From contig NZ_JANZKU010000004.1 in NCBI RefSeq assembly GCF_025642785.1, positions 124,001 to 188,000 of the forward strand: a stretch of DNA of 64,000 nt. The letters are read 5' to 3'. The stretch is from Pseudomonas sp. RIT-PI-AD. Lineage in GTDB: Bacteria > Pseudomonadota > Gammaproteobacteria > Pseudomonadales > Pseudomonadaceae. The number at the start of each line of letters is the position of its first letter. Positions within the stretch are counted from its first letter, which is position 1. This document shows positions 49,376 through 59,039 of the stretch, piece by piece. Below the pieces are notes generated by a model. It saw only the letters and a list, made by a program, of their open reading frames with translations. It did no database searches and was not told the DNA's origin. Position numbers and translations under genes: made by a program.

Positions 49376-49630
49376 GCCGCCTCCTCCGTTCCCGGGATGC
49401 GCAGGCAGCGCGCCGCTCCCAGGCACCGCCGGCAGGCTCGCCCGGCCTTCCGTCGACCGGCAATGGGCGGCAGCGCCAAGCCGATCATCGGGGGCCTGGG
49501 GATCGCGAAGGCGCTCCGTCGGCCGTGCTCGTCGTTCGAATACCGAGTGTTCCATGCATGGCTCGCTGTACGGTGTGGAAACGCCCCTGGACACGGGGCG
49601 GCACAGTGTCCACCGCCCGCCGGTGCACCG

Positions 49631-50926
49631 CTAGAGGATGTTGGCGTAGTCCGCCTCGATGCGGTCCAGGCTGAGGTGATTGAGGAAGTTGGAGAAACAC
49701 ATCCAGGCGGACAGGGCGTTGAGGTCGCGGAATTGCGCCGGCAGGTACTTCGGCGGCACCACCAGGCCTTCGTCCACCAACTGGCGCAAGGTACGCATGT
49801 CCTCCAGGGTGGTCTTGCCGCAGAACAGCAACGGGATCTGCTCCAGCTTGCCCTTGCGCACCGCGAGCTGGATGTAGTTGTAGATCATGATGAAACCCTT
49901 GAGGTACGACAGGTCCTTGGTGAACGGCAGGCCGTCGGGCGCGGCGCCGCGGAACACCCGGCTGGCGTTGCCGTAGGCGTCCTCCAGGCCGTAGCCCTGG
50001 TCGAGGAAGAAGCGGTGAACCTCGAGGAAATCGGCGCCCTCCTCTGCCATGTGGATCGCGCGGGTGCGGTTGGTCAGCTTGCGCAGGCGCGTCGGGTAGG
50101 AGGCGAAGGCGATGACCTCCATCAGGATCGCCAGCCCCTCCTGGGTCACGGTGGAGGACGGCGGCCCCTTGGCGAGGAAGGTGCAGATCGGCTGGGCCAG
50201 CCCGTTCAGGGTGGTGCCGACGTGCACCAGCCCCTCGTGAACCTCCAGGGCGCGCACGTCGCGCTCGTTGAACAAGGCATCGGCGCGCACCTTGATGTAG
50301 TCGGCGCCGGCCGCCGCGTCGGCGACGATACCGTCGGACTCGAAGACCCGGATGGTCCCCTCGCCCTCGCCGAACACCTGGCTCAGCCGGCTTTGCAGCA
50401 TGGCCACGGCGTCCTTGGCGGTCAGCGTCTTGGGTTCGTCCTTGAGGTCGCCGCGCCCGTCGATGTTGTTCAGGTAGTCGGAGAGCATCAGGCCGAGGTC
50501 CGCCAGGGTCGGGTCGCCGGCGTGGAAGGCATCCGAGGCGGCGCCGTAGAGCTCCTGGGAAATCAGCCCGAAATCGGCGGTCCCGCGCGCTTCGAGCATG
50601 CGGATCACCATGCGGTATTCCTTGCACATGCGGCGCATGATCTGCCCGACCGGATTGAACTGGCCGAGCTGCCGGGTGATGTCCCGCTCGATGTTCTGGA
50701 ATTCCAGCTTTTTCGCCGAGGAATCGAAGGCCAGCGGCCGGCTTTCGTAATAGGCGCGGTCCACCGCCGGCAGGCGGGCACCCTGGGCCTGGAGGAAGGC
50801 GTTGCGGACGCCGTCGTCCCACTTCACGGCGTCCAGGATGCGGATCGGGGTCTGCGCCAGGACGATGCGGTCGGACAGGGCGCGAATGATCTGGTGGTAA
50901 TCGTTGCTGACAGTGCGTCGCGTCAT
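49631..50926 (-). CDS. QEGLA-motif protein (DUF1704, flavohemoglobin expression-modulating)
   Basis: A 431-residue protein of the DUF1704 family, named for the motif seen here as VTQEGLAIL. Just upstream is LEVHEGLVHVGT, which looks like a metallopeptidase HExxxH-type zinc motif. The C-terminal half is helical (CFSNFLNHLSL). Recent structural work relates this family to zinc carboxypeptidases; in bacteria the role is not settled. It starts at the family Met at 50926; longer readings upstream run into the neighbouring lipoprotein gene. Confidence 0.85.
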   Translation of the reverse strand: MTRRTVSNDYHQIIRALSDRIVLAQTPIRILDAVKWDDGVRNAFLQAQGARLPAVDRAYYESRPLAFDSSAKKLEFQNIERDITRQLGQFNPVGQIMRRMCKEYRMVIRMLEARGTADFGLISQELYGAASDAFHAGDPTLADLGLMLSDYLNNIDGRGDLKDEPKTLTAKDAVAMLQSRLSQVFGEGEGTIRVFESDGIVADAAAGADYIKVRADALFNERDVRALEVHEGLVHVGTTLNGLAQPICTFLAKGPPSSTVTQEGLAILMEVIAFASYPTRLRKLTNRTRAIHMAEEGADFLEVHRFFLDQGYGLEDAYGNASRVFRGAAPDGLPFTKDLSYLKGFIMIYNYIQLAVRKGKLEQIPLLFCGKTTLEDMRTLRQLVDEGLVVPPKYLPAQFRDLNALSAWMCFSNFLNHLSLDRIEADYANIL

Positions 50927-50933
50927 CGGCGCC

Positions 50934-51497
50934 TCATGGGGTGGCGCGCCAGTAATGCGCGGCCAGGGTGAATGCATCGGAATTGGCCGGGTCGTCGAGG
51001 TAGGCGAACAGCGGCTGCAGCGGCCCCCGGAACCACAGGCCCTCGCCCGGGGCGTCGGCGCCGGGAACGGCGCCCAGGCGCCCCTCCGAGAGGGCCTGGC
51101 GCAGGCGCGCCACATCGAGACTGTAGATCAGCAATTCGCCGGCCGCGCTCAGTTCGAAGCCGCCGAGCAGATAGCGGCCGGCGTCGCCTTGCGGTAAGCG
51201 CGCGGAAAAATACCAGCGCTCGCCATGCCGGGCGACAGTGAAGTCGAAGCGCCCGTTGTCGGTGGCCGGCGCCTTGGAAGCGGCAGGCCCCTGGCGGGTG
51301 AAGTGCGCACGGTAGCGGTTGTCGCCGATCCGCTCGATGCGCAGCAGGCGGGTGTCGCCCCAGTCATCGACGAGCGTCCAGTCGCCGAGCAGGGCGGCGG
51401 GCGCGGCGGTGACGGGGGGAAGGGTTTCGTCGAAGGTGACCAGGCAGCCGCCCAGTACCAGGGATAGCAGAGCGATGCACAGGAACCGGACATTCAT
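50934..51497 (-). CDS. lipoprotein of unknown function
   Basis: A 187-residue lipoprotein with lipobox VLGGC (Cys18). The body is beta-rich (DWTLVDDWGDTRLLRIERIGDNRYRAHF, then RWYFSARLPQ), reminiscent of a lipocalin-like barrel, but the family is not recognised. GAGGAG precedes the ATG. Its stop is eight bases before the QEGLA-motif gene start, so they are co-transcribed. Confidence 0.78.
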   Translation of the reverse strand: MNVRFLCIALLSLVLGGCLVTFDETLPPVTAAPAALLGDWTLVDDWGDTRLLRIERIGDNRYRAHFTRQGPAASKAPATDNGRFDFTVARHGERWYFSARLPQGDAGRYLLGGFELSAAGELLIYSLDVARLRQALSEGRLGAVPGADAPGEGLWFRGPLQPLFAYLDDPANSDAFTLAAHYWRATP

Positions 51498-51542
51498 AGG
51501 CGCTCCTCGGGACGCATGGTGCGCCGGATGACCTGCCCGCGT

Positions 51543-52256
51543 TCAGAGACCCATCATCAAGTACAGATAGCGCCTCAGGACAACCCGCATTTCGTCGGCG
51601 TCCAGGTTGTCCTCGCCGTCGAGCAGGGCCTGATATTCCATCTGCAAGACGATGGCGGTCAAGACCTTGGCATCGGCCGTGGGCTCGTCGGTGCCGAGAA
51701 TCCGGAAGAAATGCTCGATGCCGCGATAGAGGATCCGGCGATAGGCGTCGGCCAGTTCCCGCAGGTTCGGGTTGATCAGCACTTCCTGGCGAAACGCCTG
51801 CTCGGCCAGCAGCATCGCCCGGTTCTCCGCCACCTGGCCGCGCACGTAGCCGATGGCCATTTCGACGATCCGATCGGTGAGCGACTGGCGGGTCGCCCGA
51901 TCGGTGCCGCGGGCCTGGGCGAACACCTGCAGGTCACCTTCGATGTGCGTCCAGAAGACACTCATGTTCTCCGCGCTGCGCTCGACGAACTGGGCGAAGG
52001 TGTCGGTGATCAGGTCGTTGATGTCCTTGAAGTAATAGGTGGTCGCCGAAAGCGGTACGTTGGCCTCGGCGGCCACCGCCCGGTGCCGCACGGCCCGCAC
52101 GCCATCGCGCACGATGATGCGCATGGTGCTGTCGAGGATCGCCTGGCGGCGCTGCTCGCTGCCGAGCCGGCTGGCCTTGCGGCCCTGATACTTCACACTC
52201 TCGGCAACCGCCCCGGCCACCCGGGCTGCGCTTTCGTGATAGGGCTTTTCATTCAA
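51543..52256 (-). CDS. TetR-family transcriptional regulator
   Basis: A regulator of about 237 residues. The helix-turn-helix is QRRQAILDSTMRIIVRDGVRAVRHRAVAAEANVPLSATTYYFKDINDLITDTF. A helical ligand-binding part follows. The start is uncertain: a GTG at 52265 has its Shine-Dalgarno directly against it, whereas TTG at 52256 has AGGAG at eight bases, so the latter is chosen. An inverted repeat CACCAA-N10-TTGGTG (52419-52440) lies upstream and is a possible operator for autoregulation. Confidence 0.85.
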   Translation of the reverse strand: MNEKPYHESAARVAGAVAESVKYQGRKASRLGSEQRRQAILDSTMRIIVRDGVRAVRHRAVAAEANVPLSATTYYFKDINDLITDTFAQFVERSAENMSVFWTHIEGDLQVFAQARGTDRATRQSLTDRIVEMAIGYVRGQVAENRAMLLAEQAFRQEVLINPNLRELADAYRRILYRGIEHFFRILGTDEPTADAKVLTAIVLQMEYQALLDGEDNLDADEMRVVLRRYLYLMMGL

Positions 52257-52418
52257 AACGCGCACTCCTGCGTTACGACGAAGCGCAACCGTCCGTTCAC
52301 CGCGCGAACGCGAAAGGAAAAACCGCCAATCGGGAGGGTGATTTCCTGCCTCGCGAACCCTCGGGCACGGAGGCCAACGAAGGCGCCTCTCCGCCTGGAC
52401 GCTGCCCGAGCATTAAAT

Positions 52419-52440
52419 CACCAAAGGGCCACCATTGGTG
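52419..52440. promoter_or_regulatory. inverted repeat, candidate TetR operator
   Basis: CACCAA and TTGGTG are perfect six-base arms around a ten-base spacer (22 bases in all). It lies about 165 bases upstream of the TetR start. The spacing is typical of TetR-family operators. Binding is inferred. Confidence 0.4.
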
Positions 52441-52518
52441 CTTGAACTTTAGTCCTAGAAACCCCTGGCGCATTCGCGGCAGGGCCGCGAGCGCCGGTGC
52501 CGTGGCCTTTCGCCGGGC

Positions 52519-52545
52519 AAAAAAGAACCGCCACGCGGGCGGTTC
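52519..52545 (-). terminator. intrinsic terminator of lysS
   Basis: On the minus strand GAACCGCC-N5-GGCGGTTC (52525-52545) is followed by six Ts. It lies 27 bases past the lysS stop. Confidence 0.85.
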
Positions 52546-52571
52546 CAGGGATGACGCGAACAGCGCCCGGG

Positions 52572-54074
52572 CTAGGCGGGACGCATGTGCGGGAACAGGA
52601 TGACGTCGCGGATCGATGGCGAGTCGGTCAACAGCATCACCAGGCGATCGATGCCGATGCCTTCGCCGGCGGTGGGCGGCATGCCGTACTCCAGGGCGCG
52701 GACGAAGTCGGCGTCGAAATGCATGGCTTCGTCGTCGCCGGCATCCTTGTCCGCCACCTGGGCCATGAAGCGCTCGGCCTGGTCTTCCGCGTCGTTCAAC
52801 TCGGAATAGGCGTTGGCGATCTCGCGGCCGCCGATGAACAGCTCGAAGCGGTCGGTGACGCTGGGGTTGCGGTCGTTACGCCGAGCCAACGGCGAGACCT
52901 CGAAGGGGTACTGGGTGATGAAGTGCGGCTGCTCCAGCTTGTGCTCCACCAGCTCCTCGAAAATCATCACCTGCAGCTTGCCCAGGCCCTCGAAGCCCAG
53001 CACCTTGGCGCCGGCCTTCTTGGCGATCTCGCGGGCCTTGTCGAGGTCGGTGAGGTCGGCCGCGGTCAGTTCCGGGTTGTACTTGAGGATCGAATCGAAT
53101 ACCGACAGCCGCGCGAAGGGCTCGCCGAAGTGGAACACCTTGCCCTGGTAGGGCACGTCGGTGCTGCCCAGCACCGCGAGGGCCAGTTCGCGGAACAGCT
53201 CCTCGGTGAGGTCCATGTTGTCCTCGTAGTCGGCGTAGGCCTGGTAGAACTCCAGCATGGTGAATTCGGGGTTGTGCCGGGTCGAGACGCCTTCGTTGCG
53301 GAAGTTACGGTTGATCTCGAACACCCGCTCGAACCCGCCGACCACCAGGCGCTTGAGGTACAGCTCCGGGGCGATGCGCAGGAACATCGGCATGTCCAGC
53401 GCGTTGTGGTGGGTCTCGAAGGGTTTCGCCGCGGCGCCGCCGGGAATCGTCTGCAGCATCGGCGTTTCCACTTCGAGGAAATCGCGCTCGGCGAGGAAGC
53501 GGCGGATGTGCGCGATCACCTGGGACCGCACGCGGAAGGTCTGGCGCACCTCGTCGTTGACCATCAGGTCGACGTAGCGCTGGCGATAGCGGGTTTCGGT
53601 GTCGGTCAGGCCGTGGTGCTTGTCCGGCAGCGGCCGCAGCGACTTGGTCAGCAGGCGGACCGACTCCATGTGCACGTAGAGGTCGCCCTTGCCCGAGCGC
53701 GCCAGGGTGCCCTCGGTGGCGATGATGTCGCCCAGGTCCCAGTGCTTGATGGCCTCGAGGGTCTCGGCCGGCAGTTTCTTGCGGTCGACGTAGACCTGGA
53801 TGCGCCCGCTCATGTCCTGGATGACCATGAACGCGCCGCGGTTGAGCATGATGCGCCCGGCCACCTTGACCTTGATCCCCGCCTCCTCCAGCGCTTCCTT
53901 GGTCTTGCCTTCGCAGCGCTTCTGCAAGTCTTCGCAGTAGCTGTCGCGGCGGAAGTCGTTGGGGAAGACGATGCCCTGGGCCTCGCGCAGGCCGGCCAGC
54001 TTCTCCTTGCGCTGGGCGATCAGCTTGTTCTCTTCCTCGTGCAGGGCTTGCGGGTTCAGCGGTTGTTCGCTCAT
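52572..54074 (-). CDS. lysS: lysyl-tRNA synthetase (class II)
   Basis: A 500-residue class II lysyl-tRNA synthetase. An N-terminal OB-fold anticodon-binding domain ([28 protein letters not shown]) is followed by the catalytic core: motif 2 [21 protein letters not shown] and motif 3 [13 protein letters not shown]. The ATG at 54074 matches the family start. It lies downstream of prfB on the same strand (97-base gap), as in E. coli and Pseudomonas. Confidence 0.97.
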   Translation of the reverse strand: MSEQPLNPQALHEEENKLIAQRKEKLAGLREAQGIVFPNDFRRDSYCEDLQKRCEGKTKEALEEAGIKVKVAGRIMLNRGAFMVIQDMSGRIQVYVDRKKLPAETLEAIKHWDLGDIIATEGTLARSGKGDLYVHMESVRLLTKSLRPLPDKHHGLTDTETRYRQRYVDLMVNDEVRQTFRVRSQVIAHIRRFLAERDFLEVETPMLQTIPGGAAAKPFETHHNALDMPMFLRIAPELYLKRLVVGGFERVFEINRNFRNEGVSTRHNPEFTMLEFYQAYADYEDNMDLTEELFRELALAVLGSTDVPYQGKVFHFGEPFARLSVFDSILKYNPELTAADLTDLDKAREIAKKAGAKVLGFEGLGKLQVMIFEELVEHKLEQPHFITQYPFEVSPLARRNDRNPSVTDRFELFIGGREIANAYSELNDAEDQAERFMAQVADKDAGDDEAMHFDADFVRALEYGMPPTAGEGIGIDRLVMLLTDSPSIRDVILFPHMRPA

Positions 54075-54171
54075 GGTCGTGTGTTTTCCGTCATGGGTGC
54101 GCTCGGGCGCACCGGTCTTCAAGCGGTGGAACCGCCCTCCCCGCCGCCAGGCGCGACGGAGGGCGCGGGTA

Positions 54172-55267
54172 TCAGAGCCCTTGTTTCAGGCTGGCCTCGA
54201 GGAACTCGTCGAGGTCGCCATCGAGCACGGCGTCGCAGTTGCTGTTCTCGATCCCGGTGCGCAGATCCTTGATCCGCGACTGGTCGAGCACATAGGAGCG
54301 GATCTGGTGGCCCCAGCCGATATCCGACTTGGAGTCCTCCAGGGCCTGGGAGGCGGCGTTGCGCTTCTGGATCTCCTGCTCGTACAACTTGGCCCGCAAC
54401 ATCTTCATCGCGGTGTCCTTGTTGGCGTGCTGGGAGCGCTCGTTCTGGCAGCTCACCACGGTGTTGGTGGGCACGTGGGTGATACGCACCGCGGAGTCGG
54501 TGGTGTTGACGTGCTGGCCGCCGGCGCCGGACGAGCGATAGGTGTCGATGCGCAGGTCGGCCGGGTTGATCTCGATCTCGATGTTGTCGTCGATTTCCGG
54601 CGACACGAACACCGCGGTGAACGAGGTGTGGCGGCGGTTGCCGGAGTCGAACGGGCTCTTGCGCACCAGCCGGTGCACGCCGATCTCGGTGCGCAGCCAG
54701 CCGAAGGCGTACTCGCCCTTGATGTGCAGGGTGGCGCCTTTGATCCCGGCGACCTCGCCGGCGGACAGCTCCATGATCTGGGCGTCGAAGCCGCGCTTGT
54801 CGGCCCAGCGCAGGTACATGCGCAGGAGCATGTTGGCCCAGTCCTGGGCCTCGGTGCCGCCGGAGCCGGCCTGGATGTCCAGGTAGGCGTTGTTGGCATC
54901 CATCTCGCCGCTGAACATGCGGCGGAATTCGAGTTTCTCGAGGATGCCGCGCAGGCGGTCGACTTCGCTGGCGACGTCGTTCACCGCGCCTTCGTCGTTC
55001 TCCTCGACCGCCATGTCCAGCAGGTCGCGGGAGTCGGCGAGGCCGCCGTGCAGGTCGTCCAGGGTCTCCACGATCAGCGCCAGTTGGGCGCGCTCGCGGC
55101 CCAGGTTCTGGGCGTACTCGGGGTCGTTCCAGACGTTGGGGTCTTCCAGTTCGCGGTTGACTTCGGTCAGGCGATCACGCTTCTGATCGTAGTCAAAGAT
55201 ACCCCCGAATGGTCTGGGTACGTTCGGAAAGGTCCTTGATGCTGTTGAGGATCGGGTTGATTTCCAT
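54172..55267 (-). CDS. prfB: peptide chain release factor 2 with programmed +1 frameshift
   Basis: Release factor 2, recognising UGA and UAA, about 364 residues. Reading starts at ATG 55267 ([20 protein letters not shown]). After 24 codons, at CGG-GGG-TAT-CTT, an in-frame TGA stop (55193-55195) is reached. A +1 shift on CTT continues at GAC (55194) and the rest to 54172 is open. The slippery CTT-TGA-C and the upstream GGGGG Shine-Dalgarno-like element are the classic autoregulatory arrangement, in which low RF2 favours the shift. The GGQ motif is seen in [15 protein letters not shown]. The shorter start reading METLDD is part of this gene. Confidence 0.97.
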
Positions 55268-55411
55268 GGCGGGCGGTACTCGCGGGCAAACGTTCGGAAA
55301 AGCCGGCGAGTATACCCCAGTCACCGCCGCCTGGCAGCCCGCGGCGAAGGCCGGCGGGCACCCCGCCCAGGCGGCGCCCGGCGCCGACGGAGCCCGTGCG
55401 GGAGAGCGTCT

Positions 55412-56140
55412 TCAGCGCACCTCGGGCTGGGCCCGCATCTGGGTTTCCAGTTGCTGCTTGAGCGACGGATCGAGCTTCAACTGGCGGGCCAGCTCGTCCA
55501 GGTAGGCGCGCTCCATGAAGTGCTCCTCGTCCACCATCATCAGGCTGGCCAGGTAGACCTCCGCCGCCATTTCCGGGGTGGTCGCGGCGCGGGCGACGTC
55601 GGCGGGATCCAGGGGCTTGTCCAGCTCCCGCTCCAGCCAGCCGCGCAGCTCGGGATCGGCGGTCAGTTTGCCGAGCTCCTCCTCGATCAACCGGCGCTCC
55701 TGCGCGTCCACGTGCCCGTCCGCCTTGGCGGCCGCCACCAGCGCCTTGAGGATCGCCTGACTGTGGCGCTCGGCCTCGGCCGGCGGAACGCGGTCGAGGG
55801 TTTGCGGAGCGCCTTGCGGCGCGTCCGCCTGCTGGGCCTGCCAGGTGCCGTAGGCCTTGTAGGCCAGCACGCCGAGCGCGGCCAGGCCGCCGTAGGCGAT
55901 CGCCTGGCCACCCAGGGCACGCACCCGCTTGTTGCCCAGCAACAGGCCGAGCGCCCCGGCGGCGAGGGCGCTGCCGCCGGCGCCCTTCAACAGGCCGCCC
56001 GCGTCCGCGGCGCCCGGCTTGCCGCCGAGCAAATCGCCGAGGGCGTCGCCCAGGCCGCCGCCGGCCTGCCCCGACGCTTTGCGTTGCATCATGTCCTGAC
56101 CGGACTTCAACAGGTGTTCGAGCAATCCTCGGGTATTCAT
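55412..56140 (-). CDS. DUF533 (TerB-like) membrane protein
   Basis: A 242-residue protein. The first part is Gly/Ala-rich (GLGDALGDLLGGKPG, GGSALAAGALGLLLGNK) with a hydrophobic helix (AYGGLAALGVLAYKAYG) and the C-terminal ~110 residues form a helical TerB-like domain (ALVAAAKADGHVDAQERRLIEEELGKL). DUF533 proteins are inner-membrane proteins of unknown role. AGGAGG precedes the ATG at 56140; the longer frame to 56257 is not coding. In PAO1, as I remember it, the wsp genes lie between this gene and prfB. Confidence 0.83.
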   Translation of the reverse strand: MNTRGLLEHLLKSGQDMMQRKASGQAGGGLGDALGDLLGGKPGAADAGGLLKGAGGSALAAGALGLLLGNKRVRALGGQAIAYGGLAALGVLAYKAYGTWQAQQADAPQGAPQTLDRVPPAEAERHSQAILKALVAAAKADGHVDAQERRLIEEELGKLTADPELRGWLERELDKPLDPADVARAATTPEMAAEVYLASLMMVDEEHFMERAYLDELARQLKLDPSLKQQLETQMRAQPEVR

Positions 56141-56354
56141 CAGCGCACCTCCTGACGGGTCGCAATAAAGGTCGACCGACTGTAGCCCGGCGTTTCCCGC
56201 ACGGGTCACCGAGAGTGCTTCGACATATTGCTGCGCACGTCGCCCGCACCACCCCATTGCCCTCTAATAAATAGAAGGCATGCGGCCATTTTCGACAAAG
56301 CGCCGCCGCTGGCGGATCATCGGCGGGTATTCAGCCTCCCGGACGCGCTCCCCT

Positions 56355-57266
56355 ATGATGACCCTGCGCCAAATCCGCCACTTCATCGCCGTCGCAGAAA
56401 CCGGCTCGATTTCCGCCGCCGCCCAGGCGGTCTTCATTTCCCAATCGACCCTGACCCTGGCGATCCAGCAATTGGAGGAGGAGATCGGCGTCAGCCTGTT
56501 CAACCGCCACGCCAAGGGCATGTCGCTGACCCACCAGGGCCACCAGTTCCTGCGCCAGGCGCACCTGATCCTGGCCACGGTGGATAACGCCAAGCGCAGC
56601 CTGCAGCAGAGCACCGACCAGGTGGCCGGCCACCTCACCGTCGGCGTGACCAGCCTGGTGGCGGGCTACTACCTGGCCGACCTGATCACCCGCTTCCAGC
56701 GCGCCTACCCCAACGTGGAGATGCGTGTGGTGGAGGACGAGCGCCCGTACATCGAGCACCTGCTGGTCAGCGGCGAAATCGACGTGGGCGTGCTGATCCT
56801 CTCCAACCTGGAGGACCGCCATGCGCTGCAGACCGAGGTCCTCACCCATTCGCCCCAGCGCCTCTGGCTACCGGCGCAGCACCCCTTGCTGGAGCGCGAC
56901 AGCATCGGCCTGGCCGACGTCGCCGGCGAGCCCCTGATCCAACTGAACGCCGACGAAATGGGCCTGCACAGCCAGCGCGTGTGGAGCCGCGCCGGCCTGG
57001 CGCCCCACGTCACCCTGCGTACCGCGTCGGTGGAAGCGGTGCGCAGCCTGGTGGCGGCGGGGCTCGGCCTGTCGATCCAGGCGGACATGGCTTATCGGCC
57101 CTGGTCCCTGGAAGGCGACATCATCGAGGCGCGCACCCTGGTCGACCTCGGCGACACCCTGGACGTCGGCCTGGCCTGGCGGCGCGGCACCGCGCGACCG
57201 GCGCTGGTCGATCCCTTCCTCACCGTGGCACGCGAACAACCCCACGCCCGCAAGCTTTCGATTTAA
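56355..57266 (+). CDS. LysR-family transcriptional regulator
   Basis: A 303-residue LysR regulator. The winged helix-turn-helix is [49 protein letters not shown], with the LysR co-inducer-binding domain following ([19 protein letters not shown]...[16 protein letters not shown]). The Shine-Dalgarno is poor. The in-frame reading from 56280 is not likely. It is divergent from the DUF533 gene and lies upstream of the aldehyde dehydrogenase on the same strand. Its probable targets are the four downstream genes, but LysR genes are more usually divergent from their targets. Confidence 0.9.
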   Translation: MMTLRQIRHFIAVAETGSISAAAQAVFISQSTLTLAIQQLEEEIGVSLFNRHAKGMSLTHQGHQFLRQAHLILATVDNAKRSLQQSTDQVAGHLTVGVTSLVAGYYLADLITRFQRAYPNVEMRVVEDERPYIEHLLVSGEIDVGVLILSNLEDRHALQTEVLTHSPQRLWLPAQHPLLERDSIGLADVAGEPLIQLNADEMGLHSQRVWSRAGLAPHVTLRTASVEAVRSLVAAGLGLSIQADMAYRPWSLEGDIIEARTLVDLGDTLDVGLAWRRGTARPALVDPFLTVAREQPHARKLSI

Positions 57267-57347
57267 TCGAAGGCTGCTTTCGGTATTTAGAATTTGTCGC
57301 CCTCACCCACCGGACCTTAGGCTGCCTCTTCAAGAGGAGCGGTCCGG
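57258..57347. promoter_or_regulatory. palindrome cluster between the LysR gene and the aldehyde dehydrogenase
   Basis: Three inverted repeats: TCGATT-T-AATCGA (57258-57270) spanning the LysR stop; CGAA-N7-TTCG (57268-57282); and a nested repeat of CCGGACC (57310-57316) with GGTCCGG (57341-57347), inside which CCTCTT-C-AAGAGG (57325-57337) lies. These may be regulator sites or, for the nested one, an RNA hairpin 20 bases ahead of the next start codon. Confidence 0.55.
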
Positions 57348-57366
57348 CTCAACGCCAGGAGACGCC

Positions 57367-58872
57367 ATGACCCGCCCCGATGACATTCCCGCAGAGAGAC
57401 GCCCGACGATGCCCGCCCCTGCCTCCATACCCGCCCTGCCCCGCGACCTGTTGATAGGCGGCCGGCTGGTGCTAGGCGAAGGCCCGACCGAGGCCATCGT
57501 CAACCCCGCCACCGGCGAGTTGCTCAGCGCTTTGGCCGAGGCCTCCCTGGACCAGGTGGAAACCGCCGTGCTCGGCGCCCAGCGCGCCTTCGCCGGTTGG
57601 TCGCGGACCACCCCGGCGCAACGGGCCACCGCCCTGCTGGCCATCGCCGATGCCATCGACGCCCGCGCCGACGACCTCGCCCGCCTGGAAGCCCTGAATT
57701 GCGGCAAGCCTTTCCACTTGGCGTTGCAGGACGACCTCCCCGCCGCCTCGGACGTGTTCCGCTTCTTCGCCGGCGCGGTGCGCTGCCAGCAGGGCCAGCT
57801 CGCTGGCGAATACGTGCCCGGCCACACCAGCATGGTGCGCCGCGACCCGGTGGGCGTGGTGGCGTCCATCGCCCCCTGGAACTATCCGCTGATGATGGCC
57901 GCCTGGAAGATCGCGCCGGCGCTGGCGGCCGGCAATACCCTGGTGTTCAAGCCCTCGGAACATACGCCGCTGTCGATCCTGGCGCTGGCGCCGGTGCTGG
58001 CGGAGATCCTTCCTCCCGGGGTGATCAACATCCTCTGCGGCGGCGGCGATGGCGTCGGCAGCCAGTTGGTCGGCCACCCCAAGGTGCGCCTGGTGTCGCT
58101 CACCGGCGATATCGTCACTGGCCAGAAGATCCTGCAAAGCGCTGCGCGCACGCTGAAGCGCACCCATCTGGAGCTGGGCGGCAAGGCGCCGGTGATCGTC
58201 TGCGACGACGCCGACCTCGACGCGGTGATCGAAGGCGTGCGCACCCACGGTTACTACAACGCCGGCCAGGACTGCACGGCGGCCTGTCGCCTGTACGTGC
58301 AGGCCGGTATCCACGACCGCCTGCTCGGCCGCCTCGGCGAGGCGGTGGCCAGCCTGCGCTTCGCGCAACGACGCGACCAGGACAACGAAATCGGCCCGCT
58401 GATCAGTGCGCGCCAGCGCGACCGGGTGGCCAGCTTCGTCGAGCGGGCGTTGAGCCAGCCGCACATCGAGCGGATCACCGGCGCCGCGGTGCACTCCGGC
58501 CCCGGCTTCTATTACCAGCCGACCCTGCTCGCCGGATGCCGGCAGAGCGACGAGATCGTCCAGCGCGAGGTGTTCGGCCCGGTGGTCACCGTCACCCGCT
58601 TCGACGAACTGGAGCAGGCCGTGGAATGGGCCAACGATTCCGAATACGGCCTGGCGTCCTCGGTGTGGACGCAGAACCTGGACAAGGCGCTGCAGGTCGC
58701 CGCGCGCCTGCAATACGGCTGCACCTGGATCAACACCCATTTCATGCTGGCCAGCGAGATGCCCCATGGCGGCCTCAAGCGCTCCGGCTACGGCAAGGAC
58801 CTGTCCAGCGATTCGCTGCAGGACTACAGCGTGGTGCGCCACATCATGGCGCGCCACGGCTCCCTGCCCTGA
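57367..58872 (+). CDS. aldehyde dehydrogenase, PatD-like, copy 1
   Basis: A 501-residue NAD(P)-dependent aldehyde dehydrogenase. Catalytic N172 ([12 protein letters not shown]), E269 (LELGGKAPV) and C303 (AGQDCTAAC) are present. An N-terminal extension of about 27 residues precedes the ALDH domain. It is most like 4-aminobutyraldehyde dehydrogenase (PatD/YdcW) and is clearly paralogous to the enzyme at 61649-63073. It is the first gene of the group after the LysR regulator; the ATG at 57367 lies after a CAGGAG site. Confidence 0.88.
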   Translation: MTRPDDIPAERRPTMPAPASIPALPRDLLIGGRLVLGEGPTEAIVNPATGELLSALAEASLDQVETAVLGAQRAFAGWSRTTPAQRATALLAIADAIDARADDLARLEALNCGKPFHLALQDDLPAASDVFRFFAGAVRCQQGQLAGEYVPGHTSMVRRDPVGVVASIAPWNYPLMMAAWKIAPALAAGNTLVFKPSEHTPLSILALAPVLAEILPPGVINILCGGGDGVGSQLVGHPKVRLVSLTGDIVTGQKILQSAARTLKRTHLELGGKAPVIVCDDADLDAVIEGVRTHGYYNAGQDCTAACRLYVQAGIHDRLLGRLGEAVASLRFAQRRDQDNEIGPLISARQRDRVASFVERALSQPHIERITGAAVHSGPGFYYQPTLLAGCRQSDEIVQREVFGPVVTVTRFDELEQAVEWANDSEYGLASSVWTQNLDKALQVAARLQYGCTWINTHFMLASEMPHGGLKRSGYGKDLSSDSLQDYSVVRHIMARHGSLP

Positions 58873-59039
58873 GACATCCGCGGGCGCAACCCGCGGACAC
58901 GACAAGAAAAAGCAGCACGCCAACCCTTCACTGCCCGCCACAACAACTTCAAAGGAGCGGCCGACACCATGCCCGATTGCCCGCGGTTACCGACGCGACT
59001 CGCCCCCATTCCCTGCCTGGACGACCCGAGGAGGTCCTG

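Larger units (their letters stand above)
52257..52571. other. intergenic region between the TetR gene and lysS
   Basis: About 315 bases. It contains the promoter region for the TetR gene, with an inverted repeat CACCAA-N10-TTGGTG (52419-52440), and the lysS terminator (52519-52545). I saw no gene in it. Confidence 0.55.

Noticed and set aside
52444-52470. GAACTT in the region upstream of the TetR gene as a possible AlgU -35
   Set aside because: No TCNNA -10 is present 16-17 bases downstream, and no plus-strand gene follows.
54172-55071. prfB as a short gene starting METLDD, or as a pseudogene
   Set aside because: The upstream 24 codons, the CTT-TGA-C shift site and the preceding G-run show a normal frameshifted prfB.
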